Source: Pseudothermotoga hypogea DSM 11164 = NBRC 106472
GTDB lineage: Bacteria; Thermotogota; Thermotogae; Thermotogales; DSM-5069
DNA length: 64,000 nucleotides
Assembly (NCBI RefSeq): GCF_000816145.1
Contig: NZ_CP007141.1
Location: 248,001 to 312,000, forward strand
Direction: 5' to 3'
The notes below the pieces were generated by a model, which saw only the letters and a program-made list of their open reading frames with translations, did no database searches and was not told the origin of the DNA. How positions within the stretch are numbered: the stretch's first letter is position 1; each line of letters starts with the position of its first letter. Below, one piece after another: positions 43,388 to 52,244 of this stretch. The position numbers and the translations under genes are program-made.

Positions 43388-43468
43388 AACCTTCAAATTA
43401 TGTTCGTACGCAGTTCACAAACATTTTTGACCGGACATTGTATCATCGTGATCAAAGGAGGATGAGAA

Positions 43469-44038
43469 TTGGTCGAACTCTACGTTCCTAAGATCGAAGA
43501 GTACATGCCAGACAAGGTGGTATTCCTCGCGCGAATGAGGGCGCGCTACAAAAACATCGTTGGCGAGACGGATTTGCTCGTACGTTTCAACGAACTCTTC
43601 CTCCAAGGGCTGAAGATCTCAAGACCGATCGTTCACCATCGCGTTTGCCTCATCGAAGAACTCCCCAGCGCTTTGATACCCGACTCCTTCAGCGGTGTGA
43701 AGCAAGTCAGCCTCTTTCTCTCTACCCTGGGAAAAGACATAGACGAACTGATAAATTCACTCCTCGAAGAGGGTAAAACTCACGATGCAACCGTGCTCGA
43801 CGCGTGGGCTTCAGAAGCGCTCGAGGCACTGAACGAAGCTTTCGATAGAAGGTTGAGAGAAAGATTCGGCGATGGAACGATGCGCTTCTCTCCAGGTTAT
43901 GGCAACGTTGATGTGCGTTGGAACAAGTACATCGTGGAACTTCTGAACGTTGAAGGTATCGAAGTGCTGAGCAGTGGGATCATGCTTCCTCGAAAAACAA
44001 CGACGTGCATGATAGGGTGGTACGATGAGAAGAGATGA
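43469..44038 (+). CDS. Stand-alone methionine synthase activation-domain protein
   Basis: A 189-residue protein homologous to the C-terminal SAM-binding reactivation domain of cobalamin-dependent methionine synthase. It has MRFSPGYGN near residue 140 (RxSPGYG) and SSGIMLPRKTTTCMIGWYDEK at the C-terminus. In Thermotoga maritima the equivalent (TM0269) is separate from MetH (TM0268), as here. It would bind SAM and drive reductive remethylation of oxidised cobalamin. TTG 43469 follows AAGGAGGATGAGAA; its end overlaps metH by 14 nt. Confidence 0.92.
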   Translation: MVELYVPKIEEYMPDKVVFLARMRARYKNIVGETDLLVRFNELFLQGLKISRPIVHHRVCLIEELPSALIPDSFSGVKQVSLFLSTLGKDIDELINSLLEEGKTHDATVLDAWASEALEALNEAFDRRLRERFGDGTMRFSPGYGNVDVRWNKYIVELLNVEGIEVLSSGIMLPRKTTTCMIGWYDEKR

Positions 44039-46349
44039 ATTTCTGAAGCTTCTCGAAAAACGGGTGCTCTTTCTCGACGGAGCATACGGAACAGAATTGT
44101 TCAAGAGGGGCTTTCGGGGAAAGTTGGTCGAGGTTTTGAATCTGGAAAACCCCGAGATGGTCAGAGAACTTCAGTGTGACTACACGGGTGCGGGAGCGGA
44201 CATACTGCTGACGAACACGTTCAGTGCAAACAGAATGAAGCTGACTCAGTATGGACTTGCCGAGTTCATTGAACAAATCAACGCGAAGGCTGTGGAGATA
44301 GCAAAGTCCGCGTGCAAGACTGACCAACTCGTCTTCGGTGATATGTCTTCCACTGGAACATTCGTCAAACCCCTTGGGGAGATAGATTTCGATGAAGTTT
44401 ACACAATTTTCAAAGAACAAGCGCAAATTTTGATCGATTCTGGTGTGAACGGAATCATAATCGAGACGATGAGTGACTTGAAAGAACTCAAGGCGGCTGT
44501 GCTTGCGGTGCGTGACGTTTCACGAGACATTCCACTGATCGTTTCGATGACCTTCGAAGAAGACGGTAAATCGGTGACGGGAACGTCTGTGGAAATCTTT
44601 GCCACAGTCATGAACGATCTCGATGTGGATGTGGTTGGTATCAACTGCACGTTGGAACCAAAACAGATGCTTTCAGTCTTTTCGAAGCTTGCGAAGTACA
44701 GCAAAAAACCTCTCTGCGTGGAACCGAACGCGGGAAAACCCATGCTTGTCGGCAACAGGCTTGTTTACAGAACCAGTCCTGAGGAGTTCGCCATTTACAT
44801 GAGAGATTTCGTCGAGTTAGGCGCAAATATCGTCGGCGGTTGTTGCGGAACGGGCCCAGAGCACATAAAGCTGATGAGAAACTACATAGGAGAGAGAACT
44901 CCCGTACAGAGAGCCGTGACAAAAGAGCAGTTCATCGCTTCGAGAACTGTTTTGAAGCCAACCGAACCATTTCTGATCATTGGAGAACGCATCAACGCCA
45001 CGGGAAAGAAAAAGCTTCAGGAAGAGATAAGGCAGATGAACTTTTCACATTTGGTCAAGCTCGCGCAGGAGCAGGAACAAGAAGGCTGTGCTGCCATAGA
45101 CGTGAATTTGGGCCTTGAGAAAGTACTCAGCGAAGAGCATTTCCGAGGTGTGATCAACGAACTGGACAGATATGCGAGCTTACCGCTCTCGATAGATGTT
45201 CAAACACTCAATTTTCTCGAAATCTGCTTCAGAGAGTACGTAGGCAGAGCTGTTCTGAATTCGGCAACATGCGACGAGAAACACTTGCTTCCACGAATCG
45301 AGTTGATAAAGCGCTATGGTGGTATGCTGATCGTGCTGTGCATGGAGAAAGACATACCGGAACACAGTGAGGAGAGAGTGAAACTCGCAAAGAAGGCTGT
45401 GGAGATTTTGAAGGCGGAAGGAATCGAGCTGGAAAGGGTCTTCTTCGATCCGCTCGTTCTCCCAATCGGCGCCAAGAAGGACCATCGCGTCACGGTGGAA
45501 ACTGTCAGGAAGCTCAAAGAGCTGGGGTTGAAGACTTCCATAGGCCTTTCAAACCTGAGTTTCGGCTTACCAGAGCGAGAAAGCGTCAACGCGGCTTTTC
45601 TTTCACTCTGCGTGGATGCGGGTTTGAGTGCGGCCATCCTGAACAGCAAAGAGCAGACGACCATGAACGTGTTAAGAGGTGCGCTCACGCTGAAAGGTGA
45701 GCAGTTGGTGCAAATCGACCAGATCGAAGAGGAACCCTTGGTACAGTACATACTCAAGGGACAGCGCGAGCAAGTAATGAACCTGGTTCAAGAAATGTTG
45801 AAATATCGTGAACCGCTCGATGTGAGCCAGAACGTGCTGGCAAAAGCAATGGAGCGTGTTGGGCAACTCTACGCCACGGGCAAGATCTATTTACCACATC
45901 TGTTACTCGCTGCCGAGACGGTACAACCAGTGTTCGATCATCTGAACAGCTTGATTGCAACCGGTAAGAACAGGCTTGGAAAGGTGCTCCTGGCAACTGT
46001 TCAGGATGACATACACGACATAGGAAAGAAGATCGTCGCGACAGTCCTGAGGAGTGGGGGTTTCGAAGTCGTGGATCTTGGAAAGAACGTGCCGGCCGAA
46101 AGAGTTCTGGAAGCCGTGAAAGAGCTCAAACCCAACATAGTCGGCCTTTCGGCGATGATGACTACAACGGTGGGGTACGTGAAAGAAACGGCAGACCTGT
46201 TGAAAAAGAACGGTGTAGAAGTTTTCGTGATCGCTGGTGGGGCTTCGATGAACCAGCAGCTGGCACAGCAGTTCGGAGTTTATTACGCAAGAGATGCGCT
46301 CGAGGCACTCAAATTGTGTAAAGAGTTGCTCGGAGGTGAGAAAGCTTGA
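44025..46349 (+). CDS. metH: Cobalamin-dependent methionine synthase MetH (without activation domain)
   Basis: MetH moves a methyl group from methyltetrahydrofolate to homocysteine through cob(I)alamin. The 774-residue protein has the homocysteine domain (residues 1-295, zinc Cys in VGGCCGTGP near 270 and a third Cys at INCTLEP near 207), the pterin-binding domain (about 310-560, beginning with LIIGERINATG), the B12 cap (about 590-665), and the Rossmann B12 domain with VQDDIHDIGK (DxHxxG) near 663. It stops after that domain; the activation domain is encoded by the gene just upstream. Confidence 0.97.
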   Translation: MRRDEFLKLLEKRVLFLDGAYGTELFKRGFRGKLVEVLNLENPEMVRELQCDYTGAGADILLTNTFSANRMKLTQYGLAEFIEQINAKAVEIAKSACKTDQLVFGDMSSTGTFVKPLGEIDFDEVYTIFKEQAQILIDSGVNGIIIETMSDLKELKAAVLAVRDVSRDIPLIVSMTFEEDGKSVTGTSVEIFATVMNDLDVDVVGINCTLEPKQMLSVFSKLAKYSKKPLCVEPNAGKPMLVGNRLVYRTSPEEFAIYMRDFVELGANIVGGCCGTGPEHIKLMRNYIGERTPVQRAVTKEQFIASRTVLKPTEPFLIIGERINATGKKKLQEEIRQMNFSHLVKLAQEQEQEGCAAIDVNLGLEKVLSEEHFRGVINELDRYASLPLSIDVQTLNFLEICFREYVGRAVLNSATCDEKHLLPRIELIKRYGGMLIVLCMEKDIPEHSEERVKLAKKAVEILKAEGIELERVFFDPLVLPIGAKKDHRVTVETVRKLKELGLKTSIGLSNLSFGLPERESVNAAFLSLCVDAGLSAAILNSKEQTTMNVLRGALTLKGEQLVQIDQIEEEPLVQYILKGQREQVMNLVQEMLKYREPLDVSQNVLAKAMERVGQLYATGKIYLPHLLLAAETVQPVFDHLNSLIATGKNRLGKVLLATVQDDIHDIGKKIVATVLRSGGFEVVDLGKNVPAERVLEAVKELKPNIVGLSAMMTTTVGYVKETADLLKKNGVEVFVIAGGASMNQQLAQQFGVYYARDALEALKLCKELLGGEKA

Positions 46350-47698
46350 GCGTGTTCGTTGTCAAGTTCGGTGGTTCGAACTTGAAGAACAAAGAAGACC
46401 TTTTGAAGATCTTAGAAGTCGTGAGGATGTACAAGATGTACAACAAGAGTTTGATCATCGTGATCTCCGCCGCTTACAATGTAACGAACCAGTTAATAGA
46501 CGCCGTTGCTAAGATTGATCGACTGAACGTCGACGAATTCTTGACGTCTCTTTACGAACGTTATCGTTCTTTTCTTGGCAGAGATGATGAACAACTGAAA
46601 GAAAGGGTTTTCGAAATCAAGAACGTGCTTCTCGGTGCGAAACTCTTAGGAGAAGTTCCCGTGCAAGTCCAGGACCGTATCGTGAGTCACGGAGAACGAT
46701 GTTCCTCGCTGATGCTAACCAAGTTTCTGCAAGATCATGGATTTAACTGTGAAGAAGCTCTTCCAGAGCTGTTTGGGCTCGTGACGGACGGAAGATTTGG
46801 CAATGCAACTGTCGAATTGGAGACAAGCCGCAAGAACGCGATTTCGTTCTTCGAGCGGGGAAAAAACTACGTGGTTCCGGGTTTTTATGGCCTTCATGAG
46901 GGAAGAGTCACGATACTGGGCCGTGGTGGTAGCGACTACACCGCAACCTGTCTTGCGTATTGTCTGGACGCAGAGCGTGTCGATCTGTACAAGGATGTTT
47001 CGGGTTTCATGACCTGTGATCCGAAACACGTGAACAACGTCAAACCCGTACGATCTCTCTCCTACGATGAAGCTGCGGAGCTTTCTTATTTCGGAGCGAA
47101 GATACTACACCACGCGACCGTTGAACCTCTCAGAAAGAAGGGCATACCACTTTACATATTCAACATAAACAACTTCAAAAGCATCGATGAGCCTGACACG
47201 ATAATAACAGCGAACGGTTCGATGACAAAAGACGTGGTGAAAAGTATCTCCTTCACCGACGACATCGCCGTCATACAGTTCAAAGGTTCTAACGTGGGTC
47301 GTGTGCCCGGCCTGCTCGGACAGATAGCCTCCACCTTCGGTGCAGAGAACGTGAACATAAAATCAGTGATCACGGCTCAGACGAGTATAAACGTGCTCAT
47401 CTCTCGTCAGGATCTGGAAAAATCTCAAAAAATCGTTTCAAGAATCAAGATTGCTGAAGTCGAACAGATCGATTTCAAGACCAACATCTCGCTGATCGCG
47501 GCCGTTGGGAACGGTATCCTTCAGAGACACGGCATTGCGGCGAGGATTTTCACGGCCGTTTCAAAGGAAAAGATCAACGTGCTGATGATCTCCGCTGGCG
47601 CTTCAGAGGTAACAGTCTACTTCATCGTAAACCTTGAGGACCGAGACAGGGCCTTGAGGGCCATCCACGAAGAATTTTTTGGAGATGAAAGAGAATGA
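46346..47698 (+). CDS. lysC: Aspartokinase
   Basis: Aspartokinase phosphorylates aspartate as the first step to lysine, threonine, methionine and diaminopimelate. The 450-residue protein has the kinase domain with VVKFGGSNLKN at the N-terminus, VSHGERCSS near 112 and GRGGSDYTA near 193, followed by two ACT domains from about 305 onward (VPGLLGQIAST and the second repeat near 390). It starts at TTG 46346 overlapping the metH stop and behind GGAGGTGAG. Its place inside a methionine operon suggests it serves homoserine-independent homocysteine synthesis. Confidence 0.95.
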   Translation: MSVFVVKFGGSNLKNKEDLLKILEVVRMYKMYNKSLIIVISAAYNVTNQLIDAVAKIDRLNVDEFLTSLYERYRSFLGRDDEQLKERVFEIKNVLLGAKLLGEVPVQVQDRIVSHGERCSSLMLTKFLQDHGFNCEEALPELFGLVTDGRFGNATVELETSRKNAISFFERGKNYVVPGFYGLHEGRVTILGRGGSDYTATCLAYCLDAERVDLYKDVSGFMTCDPKHVNNVKPVRSLSYDEAAELSYFGAKILHHATVEPLRKKGIPLYIFNINNFKSIDEPDTIITANGSMTKDVVKSISFTDDIAVIQFKGSNVGRVPGLLGQIASTFGAENVNIKSVITAQTSINVLISRQDLEKSQKIVSRIKIAEVEQIDFKTNISLIAAVGNGILQRHGIAARIFTAVSKEKINVLMISAGASEVTVYFIVNLEDRDRALRAIHEEFFGDERE

Positions 47699-49017
47699 AG
47701 AGCGTTGAAGAGATCAACAAGAGAATCCTGAGTGGCGAAGCGGTGGTGCTCACCGCGGAAGAGGTCGTGAAGCTCGCAAAGGAAGAGGGCGTCAAGAGAG
47801 TGGCTGAAAAGGTCGATGTGGTGACGACAGCCACCTTTGCTCCGATGTGTTCAAGCGGTGCGTTTGTGAACTTCGGTCACACGAGGCCCCCGATGAGGAT
47901 GGAGAAGATAGAGATCGAAGGCGTGGAGGTCTACGGTGGCTTAGCAGCGGTGGATGGTTACATCGGCGCGACACAGGAGTCGAAGCACGACAAGAGTTTC
48001 GGAGGCGCGCACATCATAGAACTTTTGATCAAAGGGAAAAATTTGAGGTTCAAGGCCGAAGGAAAGGGGACAGATTGTTATCCCAGAAAGCAGTTCGAAG
48101 GTTTCATAAACAGAGACATGGTGAACGACTTCTTCATGTTCAACCCGAGGAATGCTTACCAGAATTATGCGGCGGCGACGAACAGTTCTGACAGAACTAT
48201 CTACACTTACATGGGCAAGCTGCTCCCACGTTTTGGCAACGTGACCTATTCCACATCTGGAGAGCTCAGTCCTTTGCTGAAGGATCCAAAGATGTTCACG
48301 ATCGGTCTCGGAACGAAGATATTCCTCTGTGGCACGGAAGGTTACATCGTCTGGCCCGGTACACAGTTTAGAAACGATGTAAAGTTGAACGAGCACGGTA
48401 TACCCATTTCTGCCGCAAGAACGCTGGCAGTCATTGGTGATGCGAAAAAGATGAATCCGCGATATTTGAGAGCCGCTTACTTCAAAAACTACGGAGTGAC
48501 GATCTTCATCGGGATAGGTGTGCCCATTCCTGTGCTGAACGAAGAGATCGCTTATTATGTGAGCAGATCGAACGAAGAAATAACAACGGAGCTCAGAGAT
48601 TACGGTAAAGCCGGAAGACCTGTCATCAGATTGACGAATTATGCGGAGCTGAGGTCCGGCTGGATTGAGATAGAGGGCAAGAAGGTGAAGACCTCTCCGA
48701 TCTCGAGTCTTGCGATGGCGAGAGAGATTGCGCAGCTTCTGAAAAAATGGATCGCCGAAGCTCGATTCACGCTTACCGTTCCTGCGAAGTTGTTCGATGA
48801 GCATCGCAGCCTGAAAGGGCTCGAGGAAGTGAAAGAAGCCGAAAAATTCGACATGGAAGAACCAACGTGTGTGAACTGCGGCATGTGTGTGAGTGTGTGT
48901 CCGTACGATGCGCTGAAGTTGGTGAACGACGAACTCTCTTTCGAAAAAGAGCTGTGCACAGAGTGTGGTCTGTGTAACGATGTGTGCCCTGTCGGGGTGA
49001 AATTGCCACCACTATGA
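47695..49017 (+). CDS. DUF39/COG1900 homocysteine biosynthesis protein fused to a 2x[4Fe-4S] ferredoxin domain
   Basis: A 440-residue protein. Residues 1-385 match the DUF39 (HcyBio) family, with TFAPMCSSGAFVNFGHTRPP near 46 containing the key Cys, GYIGATQ, and the segment KGTDCYPRK with a second Cys. Residues 390-440 are a dicluster ferredoxin with CVNCGMCVSVCP and CTECGLCNDVCP. In Methanosarcina a DUF39 protein (MA1821) and its ferredoxin partner (MA1822) were linked to homocysteine formation from aspartate semialdehyde and sulfide. Here both parts are one chain. Flanking lysC, metH, metF and asd give the same assignment. Confidence 0.88.
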   Translation: MKSVEEINKRILSGEAVVLTAEEVVKLAKEEGVKRVAEKVDVVTTATFAPMCSSGAFVNFGHTRPPMRMEKIEIEGVEVYGGLAAVDGYIGATQESKHDKSFGGAHIIELLIKGKNLRFKAEGKGTDCYPRKQFEGFINRDMVNDFFMFNPRNAYQNYAAATNSSDRTIYTYMGKLLPRFGNVTYSTSGELSPLLKDPKMFTIGLGTKIFLCGTEGYIVWPGTQFRNDVKLNEHGIPISAARTLAVIGDAKKMNPRYLRAAYFKNYGVTIFIGIGVPIPVLNEEIAYYVSRSNEEITTELRDYGKAGRPVIRLTNYAELRSGWIEIEGKKVKTSPISSLAMAREIAQLLKKWIAEARFTLTVPAKLFDEHRSLKGLEEVKEAEKFDMEEPTCVNCGMCVSVCPYDALKLVNDELSFEKELCTECGLCNDVCPVGVKLPPL

Positions 49018-49757
49018 AAAAGTTTTACAGGGAATGTTCTGAAGGCAGGTTTCAATCCTTCACTGTTCAGTACAGAGAGACAGACCTTTGGATTGGTGTG
49101 GACAGGTTCGATTCCACCATGCCAGACATGGTGCTCGAACTGGTTGAGAAACTCCACTGTGAACTGTACGAACTGGCGAAGGTTGCGCCGCAGTTCTTCT
49201 CATCGCTGGAGCCCGTGCAGCTGTTCGAAGGACCGAAGATCGCTTTGAAAATGGCACAGGCCGCAAATCGTGCCAACGTTGGCCCTACAGCGGCGGTGGC
49301 AGGAGCCATCGCCGATGAGGTTGGCCAGCTTCTGTTGAAAGAGTTCAAGTGTAACGAAGTTGTGGTGGAGAATGGGGGAGATATCTTCATCAACTGTGAG
49401 AGACCGATAACTTCGCTCATCTACGCTGGAAACTCTCCACTTTCCAACAAGATCGCGTTGAAGTTGCCATCGGGAACTTGGGGTGTGTGCACTTCCTCGG
49501 CAAAGTTGGGGCACTCTTTGAGCTTCGGCAACGCTGACGCCGTTACTGTGGTCTGCAGGAACGCAACGATCGCCGACGCATTCGCCACAGCTTACTGTAA
49601 CATGGTCAAGAACAAGAACGACGTCGAAGATTTGCTCAGGACCGCGATCAACGAAGACGTGCTGGGTGTAGTGGTGATCTTTGAAGATATGCTCGGTGTG
49701 AGAGGACAGTTCGAGATCGTCCTGTTGGATGGTGATGGCGATGAAACTCATCGATAA
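49014..49757 (+). CDS. UPF0280 (COG2122) family protein
   Basis: A 247-residue protein of the UPF0280 family, an ApbE-like fold. Family segments are FQVQYRETDLWIGVD-type near residue 20 (here FTVQYRETDLWIG), GPTAAVAGAIADEVG near 90, VENGGDIFI near 120 and the C-terminal AFATAYCN. MA1715 of Methanosarcina, which belongs to this group as I recall, was connected to sulfide assimilation. Its position between the DUF39-ferredoxin gene and metF supports a part in sulfur insertion. ATG 49014 overlaps the upstream stop; its ribosome site is weak, as expected for coupled translation. Confidence 0.85.
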   Translation: MKKFYRECSEGRFQSFTVQYRETDLWIGVDRFDSTMPDMVLELVEKLHCELYELAKVAPQFFSSLEPVQLFEGPKIALKMAQAANRANVGPTAAVAGAIADEVGQLLLKEFKCNEVVVENGGDIFINCERPITSLIYAGNSPLSNKIALKLPSGTWGVCTSSAKLGHSLSFGNADAVTVVCRNATIADAFATAYCNMVKNKNDVEDLLRTAINEDVLGVVVIFEDMLGVRGQFEIVLLDGDGDETHR

Positions 49758-50691
49758 GTTGAAGGAAGGACCGATTTTGTCGATAGAGGTACTACCACCA
49801 AGCAGGGGCCATGGTGTCGAGGAAATCTTCAGAACGATCGATCAGCTGATGGAGTTTCCGATAAGTTTCATCAACGTGACCAGACACGCACCAGAGCTGG
49901 CCTACGTTGAATCTGATGGCCAGATCGTCAAGGTTACGAAGGTGAAACGACCAGGCACGGTGGGTTTGGCTGCCGCACTCATGCACCGCTACAGAATAGA
50001 TGTTGTGCCGCACGTGATCTGTTACGGGATGGACAAGTACCAGATTGAGGATTTACTGATAGACTTGCATTTGATCGGCATAAGGAACGTGTTCGTGGTG
50101 AGGGGGGAGTACGAAAATCCTTTGAGCGAGCAACAGGATAGAAGCTCTTACAGGCACGCCGTTGAACTGGTTCAGCACATCGCAAACCTGAACAGGGGTG
50201 TTTACCTTTATCCCACCGAGGGAAGCGAGCCAACGGATTTCTGCATCGGCGTTGCGGGTTATCCGGAAAAACACTTCGAGGCACCCAACATGGAAGAGGA
50301 TTTGATGAACCTGAAAAGAAAAATTGACGCCGGAGCTCACTACGTTGTGACGCAGATGGTGTTCGATGTGGAGATCTACAAAAGATTTGTCCAGATGGCC
50401 AGAAGTTTTGGCATCCATGTTCCCATCATTCCGGGCGTGAAACCTGTAGTGAATTTGAAGAGCATTTATTCGATTCCCAAAAAGTTTTTCGTGACCATAC
50501 CGGCAAGCTTCGTATCGCAGATGCATCAGGCCAGCAGCAGTGAAGAAGAGTTCAGAATCGGTGTGAGGTTCGCCGCAAAACTCGCGGAAGATCTGCTCGC
50601 AGCAGGTGCTCCAGGGATTCACGTCTTCACCATGGGTAGGGCTAAGGCGACCAAAGCAATGTTGCAACTTTTGTATTCAAAACAAGTGTGA
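49741..50691 (+). CDS. metF: Methylenetetrahydrofolate reductase MetF
   Basis: MetF reduces methylenetetrahydrofolate to methyltetrahydrofolate, the methyl donor for MetH. The 316-residue FAD-type TIM barrel has the N-terminal SIEVLPPSRG (with the catalytic Glu), FINVTRH near 42, NVFVVRGEY near 107, the DFCIGVAGYPEKH segment near 165, DAGAHYVVTQMVFD near 200 and PIIPGVKPV near 226. Several ATG/GTG codons cluster at 49729-49741; I use the last. It overlaps the UPF0280 gene by 17 nt. Confidence 0.95.
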   Translation: MKLIDKLKEGPILSIEVLPPSRGHGVEEIFRTIDQLMEFPISFINVTRHAPELAYVESDGQIVKVTKVKRPGTVGLAAALMHRYRIDVVPHVICYGMDKYQIEDLLIDLHLIGIRNVFVVRGEYENPLSEQQDRSSYRHAVELVQHIANLNRGVYLYPTEGSEPTDFCIGVAGYPEKHFEAPNMEEDLMNLKRKIDAGAHYVVTQMVFDVEIYKRFVQMARSFGIHVPIIPGVKPVVNLKSIYSIPKKFFVTIPASFVSQMHQASSSEEEFRIGVRFAAKLAEDLLAAGAPGIHVFTMGRAKATKAMLQLLYSKQV

Positions 50692-50703
50692 GGGGTGTGG
50701 AGG

Positions 50704-51741
50704 ATGAAGAAGAGGAGAGTCGTGATCCTGGGTGCGACGGGTACGGTGGGACAGCGCTTCGTACAGTTGCTGGCAAACCATCCCTTCTTCGAGGTGGTCG
50801 CACTTGCTGCATCTGAAGCGTCCGCTGGAAAGAAATATGCAGAAGCGGTTCACTGGCATCTTCCCTGTGAGATTCCTGAAGACGTGCGCGACATGAAGAT
50901 CGTTGGCATGGACTCAACCTTCGAGTGTGATTACATCTTCTCCGCCTTGCCTTCCGATGTGGCTGGACCCATAGAAACGCGTCTGGTAGAACAAGGTTAC
51001 ATCGTGTTTTCGAACGCGGCGAGTCACAGAATGGACCAGGATGTGCCACTGTTGGTTCCTGAAGTGAACCTGGATCACATCAAACTTGTTGAGCGTCAGG
51101 AAACTTTGGGCAGGTTGATCACGAATCCAAACTGTTCCACCATTGGTCTGGTGATGGCACTCAAACCCATCATGGACCTTTTTGGAATCGAGTTCGTGAA
51201 CGTTGTGACCATGCAGGCTGTCTCAGGTGCAGGTTATCCTGGTGTGGCATCGCTCGATATACTTGACAACGTGATACCCTACATAAAGAACGAAGAAGAA
51301 AAGATGTGCAGTGAGCCAAAGAAGATCCTTGGAAGATTGACGGAAGATGGCGTCGATCTTGCGACGTTCGACGTCGTCGCTCAATGCAACAGGGTGCCCG
51401 TCCAAGACGGTCACATGATCAGTGCTTACGTCGAGACGAGTGAAAAGGTGGATCTGGACGAACTGATAAGAGCCATAGATAATTTCAACCCTCTGAAGGA
51501 TTACAAGCTTTTCACGGCCCCAGACAACCCTGTTGTGTACCTACCAGATAAAGATGCCCCACAACCACGGCTCCACAGAGATCTGGGTGGCGGCATGACG
51601 GTGAGCGTTGGAAGGTTAGTGAAGGTCTCGGAGCGTGCTTTGAGATTCGTCGCGCTGGTTCACAATACCATCAGAGGTGCTGCGGGATGTGCCGTGTTGA
51701 ACACAGAAATCTACGAATTTCTTTACGGCAGGGGCGTGTGA
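50704..51741 (+). CDS. asd: Aspartate-semialdehyde dehydrogenase (archaeal/fungal type)
   Basis: Asd reduces aspartyl phosphate to aspartate semialdehyde with NADPH. The 345-residue protein has the N-terminal GATGTVGQRFV, the catalytic Cys in TNPNCSTIGL near residue 143, QAVSGAGYPG near 172, and CNRVPVQDGH with the catalytic His near 228. These match the archaeal/fungal branch rather than the E. coli-type enzyme. ATG 50704 follows AGGGGTG. It closes the operon and supplies the probable substrate of the DUF39 protein encoded upstream. Confidence 0.95.
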   Translation: MKKRRVVILGATGTVGQRFVQLLANHPFFEVVALAASEASAGKKYAEAVHWHLPCEIPEDVRDMKIVGMDSTFECDYIFSALPSDVAGPIETRLVEQGYIVFSNAASHRMDQDVPLLVPEVNLDHIKLVERQETLGRLITNPNCSTIGLVMALKPIMDLFGIEFVNVVTMQAVSGAGYPGVASLDILDNVIPYIKNEEEKMCSEPKKILGRLTEDGVDLATFDVVAQCNRVPVQDGHMISAYVETSEKVDLDELIRAIDNFNPLKDYKLFTAPDNPVVYLPDKDAPQPRLHRDLGGGMTVSVGRLVKVSERALRFVALVHNTIRGAAGCAVLNTEIYEFLYGRGV

Positions 51742-52244
51742 GTTTCATCACGGTTCAGTTACTCATCTATTTGTTCGTTTCTCTGTGTTTCATTGCCATC
51801 GCGGGTATGTGTCTGAGCACGGTGATCACGCATTTCTTTCAGATCACGAAACGGTTGGAAGAAGACATCGATCTGATGATGGCGATCGATTTTCTCAGGT
51901 ACGATTTTTGGTTCAAATCGATCAGCACCGCACAGGTGAGCTCCTCCGCGATGAGTTTTTGGGAGAAGGTCGATGGCAAGGAGAAAAAAGTGTGGTACAG
52001 GGTGGAAATGGAACAAGGAGATTACGTGTTGAAAAGGGTTGCAAATGATGGCACCAACGTGGTCTACAGATCGAAAAAGCCAATCAGTTTTTACGAAGAA
52101 ACGGGGATCTGGGGTGTGAAGATCGGCGAGCTCTGTTTCGACATGGTGAACGCGACACCCTCGGACGTGAGGGTAAGATTGAACCTCAAACCAGGTGAGT
52201 TGCCATACTTTCTCAGGCCTAAACAGGTCGACGTCTCAGAATGA
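51738..52244 (+). CDS. Type IV pilin-like/pseudopilin-like protein
   Basis: A 168-residue protein whose N-terminus (SFITVQLLIYLFVSLCFIAIAGM) has the length and pattern of a type IV pilin helix, followed by a soluble domain of the PulJ/ComGF-like type (DLMMAIDFLRYDFWFKSI, then beta-rich sequence). The usual leader peptide and Gly at -1 are missing because the frame begins at GTG 51738, overlapping the asd stop. Gln stands where the conserved Glu5 would be. It is therefore a minor, perhaps unprocessed, pseudopilin at best. No other pilus genes are nearby. Confidence 0.55.
   Translation: MSFITVQLLIYLFVSLCFIAIAGMCLSTVITHFFQITKRLEEDIDLMMAIDFLRYDFWFKSISTAQVSSSAMSFWEKVDGKEKKVWYRVEMEQGDYVLKRVANDGTNVVYRSKKPISFYEETGIWGVKIGELCFDMVNATPSDVRVRLNLKPGELPYFLRPKQVDVSE

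Noticed and set aside
43388-43468. SAM (S-box) or cobalamin riboswitch before the methionine operon
   Set aside because: Only 81 bp separate sua5 from the first gene, too short for either class, and no conserved core was seen.
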